DNA of 21,387 bases, from IMG/VR virus record IMGVR_UViG_3300044825_003337, positions 1-21,387 of that record; one strand, given 5' to 3'. A program made the translations under genes and the position numbers. Each line of letters begins with the position of its first letter. The stretch's first letter is position 1. The stretch comes from a virus. This document shows positions 14,069-21,387 of the stretch, piece after piece. The notes beneath the pieces are model-generated. The model saw nothing but the letters and a program-made list of their open reading frames with translations, did no database searches and was not told the origin of the DNA.

Positions 14069-15988
14069 GTGGCTGACAAGCGCTACGAATACGAGATCAC
14101 TGCCGACGTGGCGCAGTTCCGGCGCTCAATGGAGCAGGTCGCCCGCGACGCGCAGGAGAGCGCGCGAAACGTCGGCGCATCGTTCAAGAACGCGGAGCGG
14201 GATCTCGGATCGCTCACCAGCATGGCCAGCGGGCTGCGCAACGTCCTCGGCGGAGCGCTCTCCGCCGGCGCCATCATCCAGTTCGGCCGCGCCGTGGCCG
14301 ACTCCACGCTGGAAGCGGAACGCTCCACCGCGCTGCTGCAGAACACGTTGCGCACCACGGGCTACGCCGCCGGCCTGACCGCCAACGACATCGAGGAGCT
14401 GGTCGGCGAGCTGTCGAAGATCTCCGGCTTCGACGATGACCCGATTCGCGAAGGCGCCACGTCCCTGCTCCGGTTCAAGGGAGTGGCGGGCGATACATTC
14501 CGCGAGGCGGCCAAGCTCGCCGTCGATTTCGCGGCGGCCACAGGCAAAGACCTCCCCAGCGCGTTCGTCGCGGTCGGCAAGGCCCTGCAGAACCCGGTCA
14601 CCGGCATGCGGGCGTTGCGTGATGCCGGCGCTGATCTTTCGGAGGGCCAGGCCGAGCTGGCCGGAAAGCTCGCTGAGACCGGGCGGGTCGCGGAGTCGAA
14701 TCAGATCGTGCTGTCCGAGCTGGCCCGTACCGTCGGCGGTTCGGCGGCCTCTGCAGGCGGCGGTCTGGCCGGCGCGACGCGCGCTTTGTCCAACGCCTGG
14801 GACGACCTGCTGAAGAACATCGGCCGCACGGCGACCGTCAGCGCGGGCGCCCGGGGCGGTCTGGACGCCCTGACCGGCGGGCTCAGCTTTGCCAATCGTC
14901 TGCTGGCCCAGCCCGACACCGAGCTCACCGGCACGATTCGCGTGCCAGGACAAACCGCTCCGCGCCCCACCATCGGCCGTCTGTCCGAGGCCGAAGCCCT
15001 GGCGTTGCAGCGTGCCGAGGGTCCGCAGGTCCGCATCGCCGAGCCGAAGAAGAGCGACCCGGCGGCGGCCAAGCGCGCAGCCGCCGAAGCCAAGGCGCGC
15101 TATGAGGCCGAGTACCAGCAGGCGCTGGCGGCGGGGAAGGCGTTCTCCGATCAGGAACTGCAGCAGCTCAACGAAGCCGCCGACAAGAAGATCCGCCTCG
15201 AGGAAGAGGTCAACGCCGAAAAGATCCGCATTCTGCAGGAGGGCGCGGAAGCCGCAGCCAAGCTCCAGCAGAAGCAGGAGGCCTTCGTCCAGTCGACGGG
15301 CGCTGGCCAGCTCAACGCGCTGCGCGAGCGATCGCGCCAGCTCACGCAGGCCCTCGACGTCGGACTGATCGACGAGGCCGGATACGACGCCGAGCTGAAA
15401 AAGATCGGCGACGAGATGGCCAAGCTGCAGCTCGACGGCAACGCGGCATTCAAGGACCTCAAGGAAACCGGCAAGGACACGCTCAAGGATCTCGAATTCG
15501 CCATCCAGGGGTGGGGCCGTCAGGCCTCCGCTGCGTTTGCCGACATGGTGGTGAGCGGTACCGCGTCGTTCGAAGATCTGCGGGACGTCGCACGGAACGT
15601 GGTCCGCGACATCCTCGCCATGGTGGTGCAGAAGAACATCCTTGATCCGGCCATCAAAGCCGGCGCGGCGGTGCTGGGGAACGTCTTCAGCAGCATCACC
15701 AGCGGCGGCAGCAGTGGCGGCGGCGGGGGCGGCATGATTGGCCTCAAGCTCCCGCAGGCCGACTCCGGCGGCCCCGGCATTGCCGGCCAGGCGTACGTCA
15801 TCAACCCGCGTGCCGCGCCCGAGATCTTCGTGCCGCGTACCGCCGGCACGTTCTACCCGAACGCGAATCTGGGTGGGTCGATCAGCATCACGAACTACAT
15901 CGACAGCCGCTCGGACGTGGCCACCATCTCCGCCGTCACGCGCGCCTCCGAGCGGCGCATCTTCGACGAGCTCGCCAAGCGCCGATGA
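14069..15988 (+). CDS. Tail tape measure protein, lambda gpH-like
   Basis: 639 aa; sets tail length and is ejected ahead of the DNA. The GTG start directly follows the T stop. Residues 1-50 are a helix (YEYEITADVAQFRRSMEQVA). There are Gly/Ala hydrophobic stretches at about 52-75, and residues 100-260 show the usual phage tape repeats (GDTFREAAKLAVDFAAATGK, SAFVAVGKALQNPVTGMRAL). A long charged coiled coil runs about 320-470. The C-terminal domain (GTASFEDLRDVARNVVRDIL, then GGPGIAGQAYVINPRAAPEI and FVPRTAGTFYP) matches the lambda tape measure C-terminal family. Using about 0.15 nm per residue, the tail would be near 95 nm, less if the C terminus is cleaved; this is a rule-of-thumb estimate. 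Confidence 0.92.
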   Translation: MADKRYEYEITADVAQFRRSMEQVARDAQESARNVGASFKNAERDLGSLTSMASGLRNVLGGALSAGAIIQFGRAVADSTLEAERSTALLQNTLRTTGYAAGLTANDIEELVGELSKISGFDDDPIREGATSLLRFKGVAGDTFREAAKLAVDFAAATGKDLPSAFVAVGKALQNPVTGMRALRDAGADLSEGQAELAGKLAETGRVAESNQIVLSELARTVGGSAASAGGGLAGATRALSNAWDDLLKNIGRTATVSAGARGGLDALTGGLSFANRLLAQPDTELTGTIRVPGQTAPRPTIGRLSEAEALALQRAEGPQVRIAEPKKSDPAAAKRAAAEAKARYEAEYQQALAAGKAFSDQELQQLNEAADKKIRLEEEVNAEKIRILQEGAEAAAKLQQKQEAFVQSTGAGQLNALRERSRQLTQALDVGLIDEAGYDAELKKIGDEMAKLQLDGNAAFKDLKETGKDTLKDLEFAIQGWGRQASAAFADMVVSGTASFEDLRDVARNVVRDILAMVVQKNILDPAIKAGAAVLGNVFSSITSGGSSGGGGGGMIGLKLPQADSGGPGIAGQAYVINPRAAPEIFVPRTAGTFYPNANLGGSISITNYIDSRSDVATISAVTRASERRIFDELAKRR

Positions 15989-16599
15989 CGACGATCGTCT
16001 TCCCCACCCTCACGGTCAAGCCGTCCCGGATCGAGTGGCAGCTGCTGTCCAGCTCGCTGGGCGTGCAGTCGCCGCTCGATCTGTCCATCCAGCAGCAGGA
16101 ATTCATCGGCGCGCGCTGGGGAATGATCCTGGAGTACCACACGTTCACGGAGTCCGACGCGAACGCGCTCAAGGCGTTCTTGGCCAAGATGCGCGGCGGG
16201 GCGAACGTGGTGGAGCTGTACAACTTCGAGCGGCCCAAACCGCAGGGCGTGACCATCGGCGCCCCGACGATCAAGGTGGTGGGGGCGGGCCAGACCGGCA
16301 ACACGCTCAACACCAACGGCTGGGCGACCGGCTCTCACGTCAAGGCCGGCGATTTCTTCGCGGTCAACGGCGAGCTGAAGATGATCGTCACCGATGCCGC
16401 CGAGAGCGCCAACAGCCTCACGGTGGAGTTCGAGCCGCCCCTGCGCGCCAGCCCGCCCGACGATGCGCCGCTGGACTTCACCGCGCCCACCGCGACGATG
16501 AAGCTCACCGAGGACGTGGCGCGCTGGACGCCGGTCAACATGGGCAAGATCCACCGCGCTCACGATTTCGTCCTCCAGTTTGTCGAGGTCTGGCGATGA
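15985..16599 (+). CDS. Distal/minor tail protein (Dit-like, gpM/L position)
   Basis: 204 aa from an ATGA overlap with the tape measure stop. The N terminus (VKPSRIEWQLLSSSLGVQSP) and QQQEFIGARWGMILEYHTFT are the conserved start of a tail protein family where the SPL/GxxRW pattern recurs. It continues with DANALKAFLAKMRGGANVVE, GQTGNTLNTNGWATGSHVKA and GDFFAVNGELKMIV, then ends in FVEVW. Such proteins follow the tape measure and form the ring linking the tube to the tip, like lambda gpM or Dit. The family call is fairly clear. The precise lambda equivalent is inferred from order. Confidence 0.75.
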   Translation: MTTIVFPTLTVKPSRIEWQLLSSSLGVQSPLDLSIQQQEFIGARWGMILEYHTFTESDANALKAFLAKMRGGANVVELYNFERPKPQGVTIGAPTIKVVGAGQTGNTLNTNGWATGSHVKAGDFFAVNGELKMIVTDAAESANSLTVEFEPPLRASPPDDAPLDFTAPTATMKLTEDVARWTPVNMGKIHRAHDFVLQFVEVWR

Positions 16600-17300
16600 G
16601 CCGCACGCTCACCAGCGCCATGCTCACCGCGATCGCCGACGGCGTCGTGCGGCCGCACAAGCTCGTGGTCGCCGACTTTCCGTCCGGCGTCGCGCGATTC
16701 ACCACCGCGCCGTACAGCGTCGTGTGGGACGGCGACACCTACACCGGACTGGGACACCTGCTGTCCGTCGACACCATCGAGGAGCGCGAGCAGCTCTCCG
16801 CGTACGGCGCGCGGTTGTCGTTGTCGGCCGTCCCCACCGATCTGGTGGCCACGGCTATGGGCGAGCACTACCAGGGCCGCGACCTGGCGATCTACCAGGC
16901 GCTGTTCGACGAGGATCACCAGATCATCGCTGACCCGATGCTGCCCTGGTCCGGTTTCATGGACACGATGACGATCGAGATCGGCGAGAAGGTCGCCACG
17001 GTCACGCTCACGGGCGTCCATCGCCTGCACGACATGGATCGCGCCCGCGGCGGCCGCTACAACGACGGCGACCAGCAAAGTCGCTTCGCCGGCGACAGGT
17101 ATTTCGAGTTCCTGGAAGAGATGCAGAACACCGATCTGCAGTGGGGCATGTGGCGCGCCCCGGTGGACAGCCGCCCGCGCGATTCCGGCACGACCGGGTA
17201 CATCCAGACCGGGGGCGGATCGGACAGCGGCACGCGGGGCTACACCAGCGGCGGCAGCAACCAGATCGCTCGCGACGCCGGCACGCGGGGGTACTACTGA
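16596..17300 (+). CDS. DUF2163-like tail tip protein
   Basis: 234 aa from an ATGA overlap. The core (VVADFPSGVARFTTAPYSVV, then WDGDTYTGLGHLLSVDTIEE and ERVQLS-like EREQLSAYGARLSLSAVPTD, followed by GRDLAIYQALFDEDHQIIAD) is the pattern of DUF2163-type proteins found between the distal tail and NlpC/P60 genes in siphoviruses and gene transfer agents. The role is a tip or hub component, by position like lambda gpL. The last 42 residues are low-complexity Gly/Ser/Thr with three copies of a D-S/A-G-T-x-G-Y motif (DSGTTGY, DSGTRGY, DAGTRGYY). This tail has no counterpart I know and may be a flexible linker. The stop overlaps the next ATG as TGATG. Confidence 0.75.
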   Translation: MSRTLTSAMLTAIADGVVRPHKLVVADFPSGVARFTTAPYSVVWDGDTYTGLGHLLSVDTIEEREQLSAYGARLSLSAVPTDLVATAMGEHYQGRDLAIYQALFDEDHQIIADPMLPWSGFMDTMTIEIGEKVATVTLTGVHRLHDMDRARGGRYNDGDQQSRFAGDRYFEFLEEMQNTDLQWGMWRAPVDSRPRDSGTTGYIQTGGGSDSGTRGYTSGGSNQIARDAGTRGYY

Positions 17301-17722
17301 TGGCGCGCGTCGCGAACTGGCCAGAGCAGCTGCAGGCCGTGCTTGAGCGGATGGCCGTCACGCCGTTCGAATGGGGGCACGACGACTGCTTTTTGTGGGC
17401 CGTGCGGGCGGCGTGCGCGGTGACGGGAGGCATGCCGGGCGAGCAGTTCGGCGCCCCCTGGTTCTACCAGTACAGCGGCCACCTGGGCGCCCTGCGCATC
17501 CTGGCCAGCCACACCATGCCGGAGATCGGCGACACGGCGTTCGGCGGCCGGCGGATCCCGCCGCTGTGTGCCCAGCGCGGCGACATTGCCCTGGTCGCGG
17601 ATGAGGACGGCCATCAGGCGTTCGCCATCGTCGACCACGAGCGCTGCATCGCGCCGTCGGTGGACGGCGGGACCCTGTTCGTGCCGCTCGAGCGCGCGCT
17701 GATGGCCTGGAGGATCGACTGA
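17300..17722 (+). CDS. NlpC/P60-like tail protein (gpK analogue, DUF6950-like)
   Basis: 140 aa. The motif TPFEWGHDDCFLWAVRAACA carries the probable nucleophile C30, and H105 in EDGHQAFAIVD is the probable partner His. Both fit the NlpC/P60-related cysteine peptidase fold that in many phages lies just before the tip protein, as lambda gpK does before gpI and gpJ. Such proteins help cleave peptidoglycan peptide cross-links during entry or are structural in the tip. Activity is inferred. It is tightly coupled on both sides (TGATG at 17298 and 17720). A lambda gpI-like gene is not seen between it and the tip gene. Confidence 0.78.
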   Translation: MARVANWPEQLQAVLERMAVTPFEWGHDDCFLWAVRAACAVTGGMPGEQFGAPWFYQYSGHLGALRILASHTMPEIGDTAFGGRRIPPLCAQRGDIALVADEDGHQAFAIVDHERCIAPSVDGGTLFVPLERALMAWRID

Positions 17723-20505
17723 TGCCGCAGCTGATTGCGGGAGCTGCGATCGCCGGCGGGGTGTCCTCGATCTTCACCGCAGGGTCGTTCTTCTCCGTCT
17801 TCGCCACGACCATCGCCGCGGGCTTCCTCGGTCAAGTGCTCACGCCGCTGCCCTCAAACCTCAACAACGGCGCGCCACAGAATCGTCAGGTCGGCGGCCG
17901 CTCCACGCTGGCCTCGCGCCGCTACGTCCTCGGGCGCGTGCAGCTGGCCGCCGCCAACCTCGCCTATGGCGAGATCACGGGCGACCAGGGCGAGCACCTG
18001 CACCTGGTGCTACCGTTCTGCCAAGGGCCGCTCACGGCCATCGAGGCGATCCTGTTCGACGACGAGATCGTCGGTGCGCGCGACGGTGACGGCGTGGTCA
18101 TCGAGGGTACCTTCGAGCGCCAGCCCGACGGCACCGGCGGCTGGGCGGAGATCGCGCGGATCCACGAATCCCTGGGCAGCGACAGCAAGACCGCCGACGC
18201 GGACCTCGTGGCGGAATCCGACGGCCGCTGGACCACCGACCATCGCGGCCGGGGCATCGCTGACCTGGTGATCCGGCTGCGGCGCGACGCGCAGGATCGT
18301 CTGTATCCCTCCGGCGCGCCGACGGTGCGCATCATCGCGCTGGGCAACGCCGTGTACGACCCGCGCGATGCCGGCACCCGGTTCACCGTCAATCCCGCCT
18401 TGCTGATCCGCTGGTTGCTCACCCTGCCGCGGCCGGACGGATTCGGCGTGGATGCCGGCGAGATCAACGACCCGCTCGTGGCCGCCGCCGCGAACATCTG
18501 CGAGGAACGCGTCGCGGTCGATACCTACAGCTCGCCGCTGTTCACCGCCAACGCCACCACCGACACGCTGACGTTCGCCTCGCGCGAAATGATGATCGGC
18601 CTGGGCGACGGCGTGCGCGTGGTCGGTCCGGGCCCGCTGCCGACCGGCCTGTCGGCGGGCGTCACGTATTACGCCATCCGCCCCACCGGCCTCACGTGCA
18701 AGCTCGCCACCACCTACGCCAACGCGATCGCGGGCGTGGCCATCGACATCATCTCGGCCGGGTCGGGCGACATGACGCTGTCGCACATCGACCAGGCGCG
18801 CTACCAGTGCTCTGGCCTGTATGAGGCCGACCAGTCGCCACGGCAGGTTCTGTCGGCGCTCCTGGCCTCGATGGCGGGCGTGCTGTGGTACGCCGAAGGC
18901 AAGTTCCATTTGCGGGCCGGCGCGTGGCTCACGCCGCGTTCTCAGCCCATCACCGAGCGGGACCTCGCCGGCTCGCTGCAGATCCAGACCTGCACGCCGT
19001 GGCGCGACCTGTTCAACACGGTGCGAGGAACGTTCACCGACCCCAACCAGGATTTCCAGCCCACCGATTTCAAGGCAGTGACGGATTCGACCTACGTCAC
19101 GGAGGACGGCGCCGAGCTGCCAAAGGACATCGATTTCCAGTGGGTGGACAACCCGCTTCGTGCGCAGCGGCTGGCTCAGATCAACCTGCGCCGGGCTCGC
19201 CAGGGGCAGATTCTCACGCTGCAGTGCAAGCCGACAGTGCTCGACGTCGGCCTGTGGGACACGGTCAAGGTCAGCATCGCGAAACTGGGCCTGTCCGAGG
19301 ACACGTTCAGGGTCATCGGCTGGGACATGCAGCAGGGACAGGCCACCACGCTCGTGCTGATCCTGCAGTCCGAGACCTCGAGCGTGTTCGGGTGGAGCGC
19401 CACCGACGGCGACACCGTCACCCCGAAGCCGGACCTGGTGCTGCCCAATCCCCGCGTCGTCGATCCGCCGTCGGGCCTGACCATGGCCAGCGGCACGGCG
19501 CACCTGCTGCGCCTCACCGACGGCACCATCCTGTCGCGCATCGCCGCCAGCTGGACCGCCTCGCCCGACCCGAACGTCGGCAGCTACGAGATCCAGTGGG
19601 CGAAGGCCACCGAAACGGGCTGGCCGAACAGCGTCACCATCCCCGCCTCGCAGCTGGCCTACTCGATCTCTCCCGTCGAGGACGGCATCGGCTACTACGT
19701 CCGCGTGCGGGCGATCCGCCTCGGCAACACCGCGAAAAGCGACTGGATCCTCGACGGTCACAATGTCATCGGCAAGACTGCCACGCCGACGGGTCCCAGC
19801 GCGCTCACCATCACGGCCGTCGCCGGCGGCGTGCGGCTGTCTTGGCCAGACTCGCCCGACGCGGACTACAAACGTACGCTGGTCTATGAGGCCACCGCCA
19901 ACGACTGGACCCACGGCAGCCGCACGCTGATCGACTCCATCTCCGGCAACGGCTACAACCGCACCGGCCTCACCCCCGGCGACGTGCGGTACTACTGGAT
20001 CGTGCACGAGGACACCAGCGGGCTCACGTCCGACCGCTGGCCCACCACCGGCAGCGGCAACGCCGGGGTAAGCGGCACCGCCGGCAGTGCCACGGTAGGC
20101 GTTGACGCGGTCGACACCATCAACATCGTCAGCAACGCCGTCACCGACATAACGTCGGCGTTCACTGAGGCGACGGTGGGGCTGGGCGCTGGCACGTGGC
20201 AGGACGTCCAGACGATCGTGGTGACGACCGACGGCAATCCTCTCGTGATCTCCGGTGTCGCCCACATTCACGTAGGCGGCGGCGGCCCGCGCTCGTGCGG
20301 AATCCGGCTCCGGCGGGATTCGACGACGGTCGCCGGCGATTCGGCGGGCAGCATTTCTGGGCCGAACGACGTAGACGGCTACGGCGTCATCAGCGTGATC
20401 GATCAACCGGCGGCCGGGACCTACACCTACAAGCTGCAATGCATTCCGTCGGGGGGCGCTGGTGTCGATATGCGTTTCCTGTCGGCGTTGGAGACCAAAC
20501 GATGA
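17722..20505 (+). CDS. Tail tip / host specificity protein, gpJ-like
   Basis: 927 aa; the central hub that contacts the cell and passes DNA. Residues 1-45 are hydrophobic and Gly/Ala-rich (AGAAIAGGVSSIFTAGSFFS). The hub core spans about 55-575 (SRRYVLGRVQLAAANLAYGE, FHLRAGAW, QRLAQINLRRARQGQILTLQ, WDTVKVSI). Residues about 268-359 are a beta-rich insert between C260EERVAVD and the YQCSGL strand. Fibronectin type III-like domains run about 582-685 and 687-775 (IAASWTASPDPNVGSYEIQW; LSWPDSPDADY). Residues 787-927 are a Gly/Thr/Val-rich terminal domain (GNPLVISGVAHIHVG, YGVISVIDQPAAG) that may be the receptor-binding part. Lambda gpJ is 1132 aa. Confidence 0.88.
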   Translation: MPQLIAGAAIAGGVSSIFTAGSFFSVFATTIAAGFLGQVLTPLPSNLNNGAPQNRQVGGRSTLASRRYVLGRVQLAAANLAYGEITGDQGEHLHLVLPFCQGPLTAIEAILFDDEIVGARDGDGVVIEGTFERQPDGTGGWAEIARIHESLGSDSKTADADLVAESDGRWTTDHRGRGIADLVIRLRRDAQDRLYPSGAPTVRIIALGNAVYDPRDAGTRFTVNPALLIRWLLTLPRPDGFGVDAGEINDPLVAAAANICEERVAVDTYSSPLFTANATTDTLTFASREMMIGLGDGVRVVGPGPLPTGLSAGVTYYAIRPTGLTCKLATTYANAIAGVAIDIISAGSGDMTLSHIDQARYQCSGLYEADQSPRQVLSALLASMAGVLWYAEGKFHLRAGAWLTPRSQPITERDLAGSLQIQTCTPWRDLFNTVRGTFTDPNQDFQPTDFKAVTDSTYVTEDGAELPKDIDFQWVDNPLRAQRLAQINLRRARQGQILTLQCKPTVLDVGLWDTVKVSIAKLGLSEDTFRVIGWDMQQGQATTLVLILQSETSSVFGWSATDGDTVTPKPDLVLPNPRVVDPPSGLTMASGTAHLLRLTDGTILSRIAASWTASPDPNVGSYEIQWAKATETGWPNSVTIPASQLAYSISPVEDGIGYYVRVRAIRLGNTAKSDWILDGHNVIGKTATPTGPSALTITAVAGGVRLSWPDSPDADYKRTLVYEATANDWTHGSRTLIDSISGNGYNRTGLTPGDVRYYWIVHEDTSGLTSDRWPTTGSGNAGVSGTAGSATVGVDAVDTINIVSNAVTDITSAFTEATVGLGAGTWQDVQTIVVTTDGNPLVISGVAHIHVGGGGPRSCGIRLRRDSTTVAGDSAGSISGPNDVDGYGVISVIDQPAAGTYTYKLQCIPSGGAGVDMRFLSALETKR

Positions 20506-20942
20506 GCGAGACTCCCGAGATCGCGCCGCCGCCGCGCACCGTCGACTACGCGTTGTTCGAGCGCGACTCCGGCCGCATTGTGGCGACGGGCCGTTGCCGC
20601 GAGGATCGCGTCGAGGTGCTGGCCGATATGGCGTACTACGGCGTCCTCACCGAGGTGTGGGCGCGCGACGCCATCCACTGCGTCATCGATGGCGCGATCG
20701 TCGAGCGCACCCCGCTGCCAGGCGCGGAGACGGTCTACACGCTCGCGGCCGACGGCGTCGATAGCGTCAGCATTCCGGTGCCCGTCGGCGCGACCTGCTG
20801 GATGCAGGGCCGCCTCAGCGGCCCGCCCTGGACCGAGGCCTCCGGCACCGCGCGCATCACCACCAACGTCGCCGGCGTCTACGAGCTCGTCGTCGATCAC
20901 CCGCGCCACCTGGTGGCCCGGATCCGCATCGAGGCGACCTGA
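20502..20942 (+). CDS. Putative tail tip-associated protein
   Basis: 146 aa from an ATGA overlap with the tip gene. The opening (RTVDYALFERDSGRIVATGR) and the repeated beta rhythm (HCVIDGAIVERTPLPG, ADGVDSVSIPVPVG, GVYELVVDHPRHLVARIRIE) are like small phage proteins beside tail tip or fibre genes, where a GRI-x-x-x-G start, a central D/G-x-I-V-x-R-P and a terminal Y-x-V/L-x-x-x-x-P recur. A structural part of the tip or a fibre base is the likeliest role; the function is not known. Coupling on both sides (TGATG into the next gene) places it in the tail operon. Confidence 0.55.
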   Translation: MSETPEIAPPPRTVDYALFERDSGRIVATGRCREDRVEVLADMAYYGVLTEVWARDAIHCVIDGAIVERTPLPGAETVYTLAADGVDSVSIPVPVGATCWMQGRLSGPPWTEASGTARITTNVAGVYELVVDHPRHLVARIRIEAT

Positions 20943-21148
20943 TGGCCACCCGCATCGATCTGCGCGCCGACGCGGCCACCGCCCGCCAGGCGGCCTATCC
21001 CGACACCGGCGAGCAGCTCGACGCGCTGTGGAAGATCGTCGACGCTCTGATCAACCGACAACCGCTGCCGGCCGAGGCGCTGGCCGTGCGCGACGCCATC
21101 GCGACCGTCAAGGCGCGGTACCCGAAACCCCTGCAGGAGGCGAAATGA
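20942..21148 (+). CDS. Small conserved phage protein near the tail tip
   Basis: 68 aa from the ATG in TGATG. The pattern RQAAYPDTGEQLDALWKIVD, ending in ATVKARYPKP, is one I know from small phage proteins between fibre and lysis genes, where YPxxxEQLDALWK is conserved. Its role is not established. It has no signal or membrane segment and is mostly helical and charged. The stop overlaps the holin ATG as ATGA, and its last codons contain the AGGAGG ribosome site (21135-21140) for that holin. Confidence 0.65.
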   Translation: MATRIDLRADAATARQAAYPDTGEQLDALWKIVDALINRQPLPAEALAVRDAIATVKARYPKPLQEAK

Positions 21149-21387
21149 TCTGGATCGCGTTGTGTGTGGTGACGGTGCTGGCCCTGCTGGCGTTCATCCT
21201 GGTCATCACCAATCCAGCCCAGGCAGCCGAGGCGCGATCGCCCTTCGACTACGGCGTCCTGACCTACCTGTGGGTACTGTGCCTCTCTGCGTTCGGCGGC
21301 ATCGTCAATTTCAGCCGCAAGCTGCGCGACTCGCGGACCACCCCGTTCCGGTTGACCGAGTTCATCGGCGAACTTGCCACAAGCACC
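21145..21387 (+). CDS. Phage holin, LydA-type (partial, cut by window end)
   Basis: The first 81 codons are visible and the frame is open at the window edge. A strong AGGAGG lies four bases before the ATG. Residues 3-22 (WIALCVVTVLALLAFILVIT) form one membrane helix and about 37-55 (YGVLTYLWVLCLSAFGGIVN) a second. Next come a basic loop (FSRKLRDSRTTPFRLTEF) and IGELATS, the pattern of the LydA holin family, in which L-x-Y-x-W, GG-x-V and a basic RxxxFRxxE-x-x-GE-x-x-TS follow one another. Such holins have further membrane segments, which must lie beyond the window. It times lysis by opening the inner membrane for an endolysin not visible here. Confidence 0.8.
   Translation, partial: MIWIALCVVTVLALLAFILVITNPAQAAEARSPFDYGVLTYLWVLCLSAFGGIVNFSRKLRDSRTTPFRLTEFIGELATST

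Noticed and set aside
18010-20439. A very long open frame on the minus strand, opposite the tip protein gene
   Set aside because: It is the complement shadow of a GC-rich gene with strong codon bias. Its translation is Arg/Val/Gly/His-rich without any family pattern and it has no place in the operon.
1-21387. Defence system, toxin-antitoxin pair, tRNA, insertion sequence or integration site
   Set aside because: I looked for these on both strands and saw no supporting motif. Every gene fits a phage structural or lysis role or is an uncharacterised member of that operon.

Overview
The window is the late structural region of a lambda-like, long-tailed (siphovirus-type) phage or prophage. All 24 genes I can support lie on the + strand and are tightly packed. 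Start codons often overlap the previous stop as ATGA, GTGA or TGATG. The base composition is GC-rich: one 60-base line in the tail tube gene counts as 43/60 G+C. Together with the lambda-type gene set this fits a high-GC proteobacterial host, but the genus cannot be read from the sequence. No integrase, repressor, att site or bacterial gene is visible, so I cannot say whether this is a free phage or a prophage.

Layout. Positions 1-124 hold five tandem copies of an AGTRGTCGCC-like unit, a candidate terminase-binding site. DNA packaging follows: small terminase (125-766) and large gpA-type terminase (729-2972). Next come three genes that lambda lacks at this position (2982-5040): a small virion-like protein, an unknown, and a LamG-like protein with a seven-unit GNAVAAG repeat. 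The head genes are a gpW-like joiner with an extra N-terminal domain (5037-5591), the portal (5584-7323), one ORF fusing prohead protease to HK97-type capsid protein (7329-9365), and three small genes (9430-10375). An SGNH/GDSL hydrolase (10388-12025) with lower G+C interrupts the head-to-tail transition. Connector and tail genes follow: gpFII-like (12029), tail terminator gpU-like (12310), tail tube (12766), assembly chaperone G with a -1 frameshift product GT (13413-14068), tape measure (14069), distal tail protein (15985), DUF2163-like hub protein (16596), NlpC/P60-like gpK analogue (17300), gpJ-like tip protein (17722-20505) and two small tail-tip genes (20502, 20942). The window ends inside a LydA-type holin (21145 onward), where lysis begins.

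How it works together. The terminase cuts and pumps concatemeric DNA through the portal into a prohead. The fused or internally initiated protease and capsid ORF builds and matures that prohead. The gpW-, FII- and U-like proteins close the head and join it to a tail, whose length is set by the tape measure with G/GT as chaperones. The K-, J- and DUF2163-like proteins form the tip that contacts and penetrates the cell.

I found no defence system, CRISPR array, tRNA or insertion sequence. The points most worth following up are the in-frame internal ribosome site in the protease-capsid fusion, the canonical A_AAA_AAC slip site, the SGNH hydrolase with a head-protein-like N terminus, the GNAVAAG repeat protein, the extra zinc-ribbon-like insert in the terminase, the repeats before the small terminase gene, and the perfect hairpin after the capsid gene.
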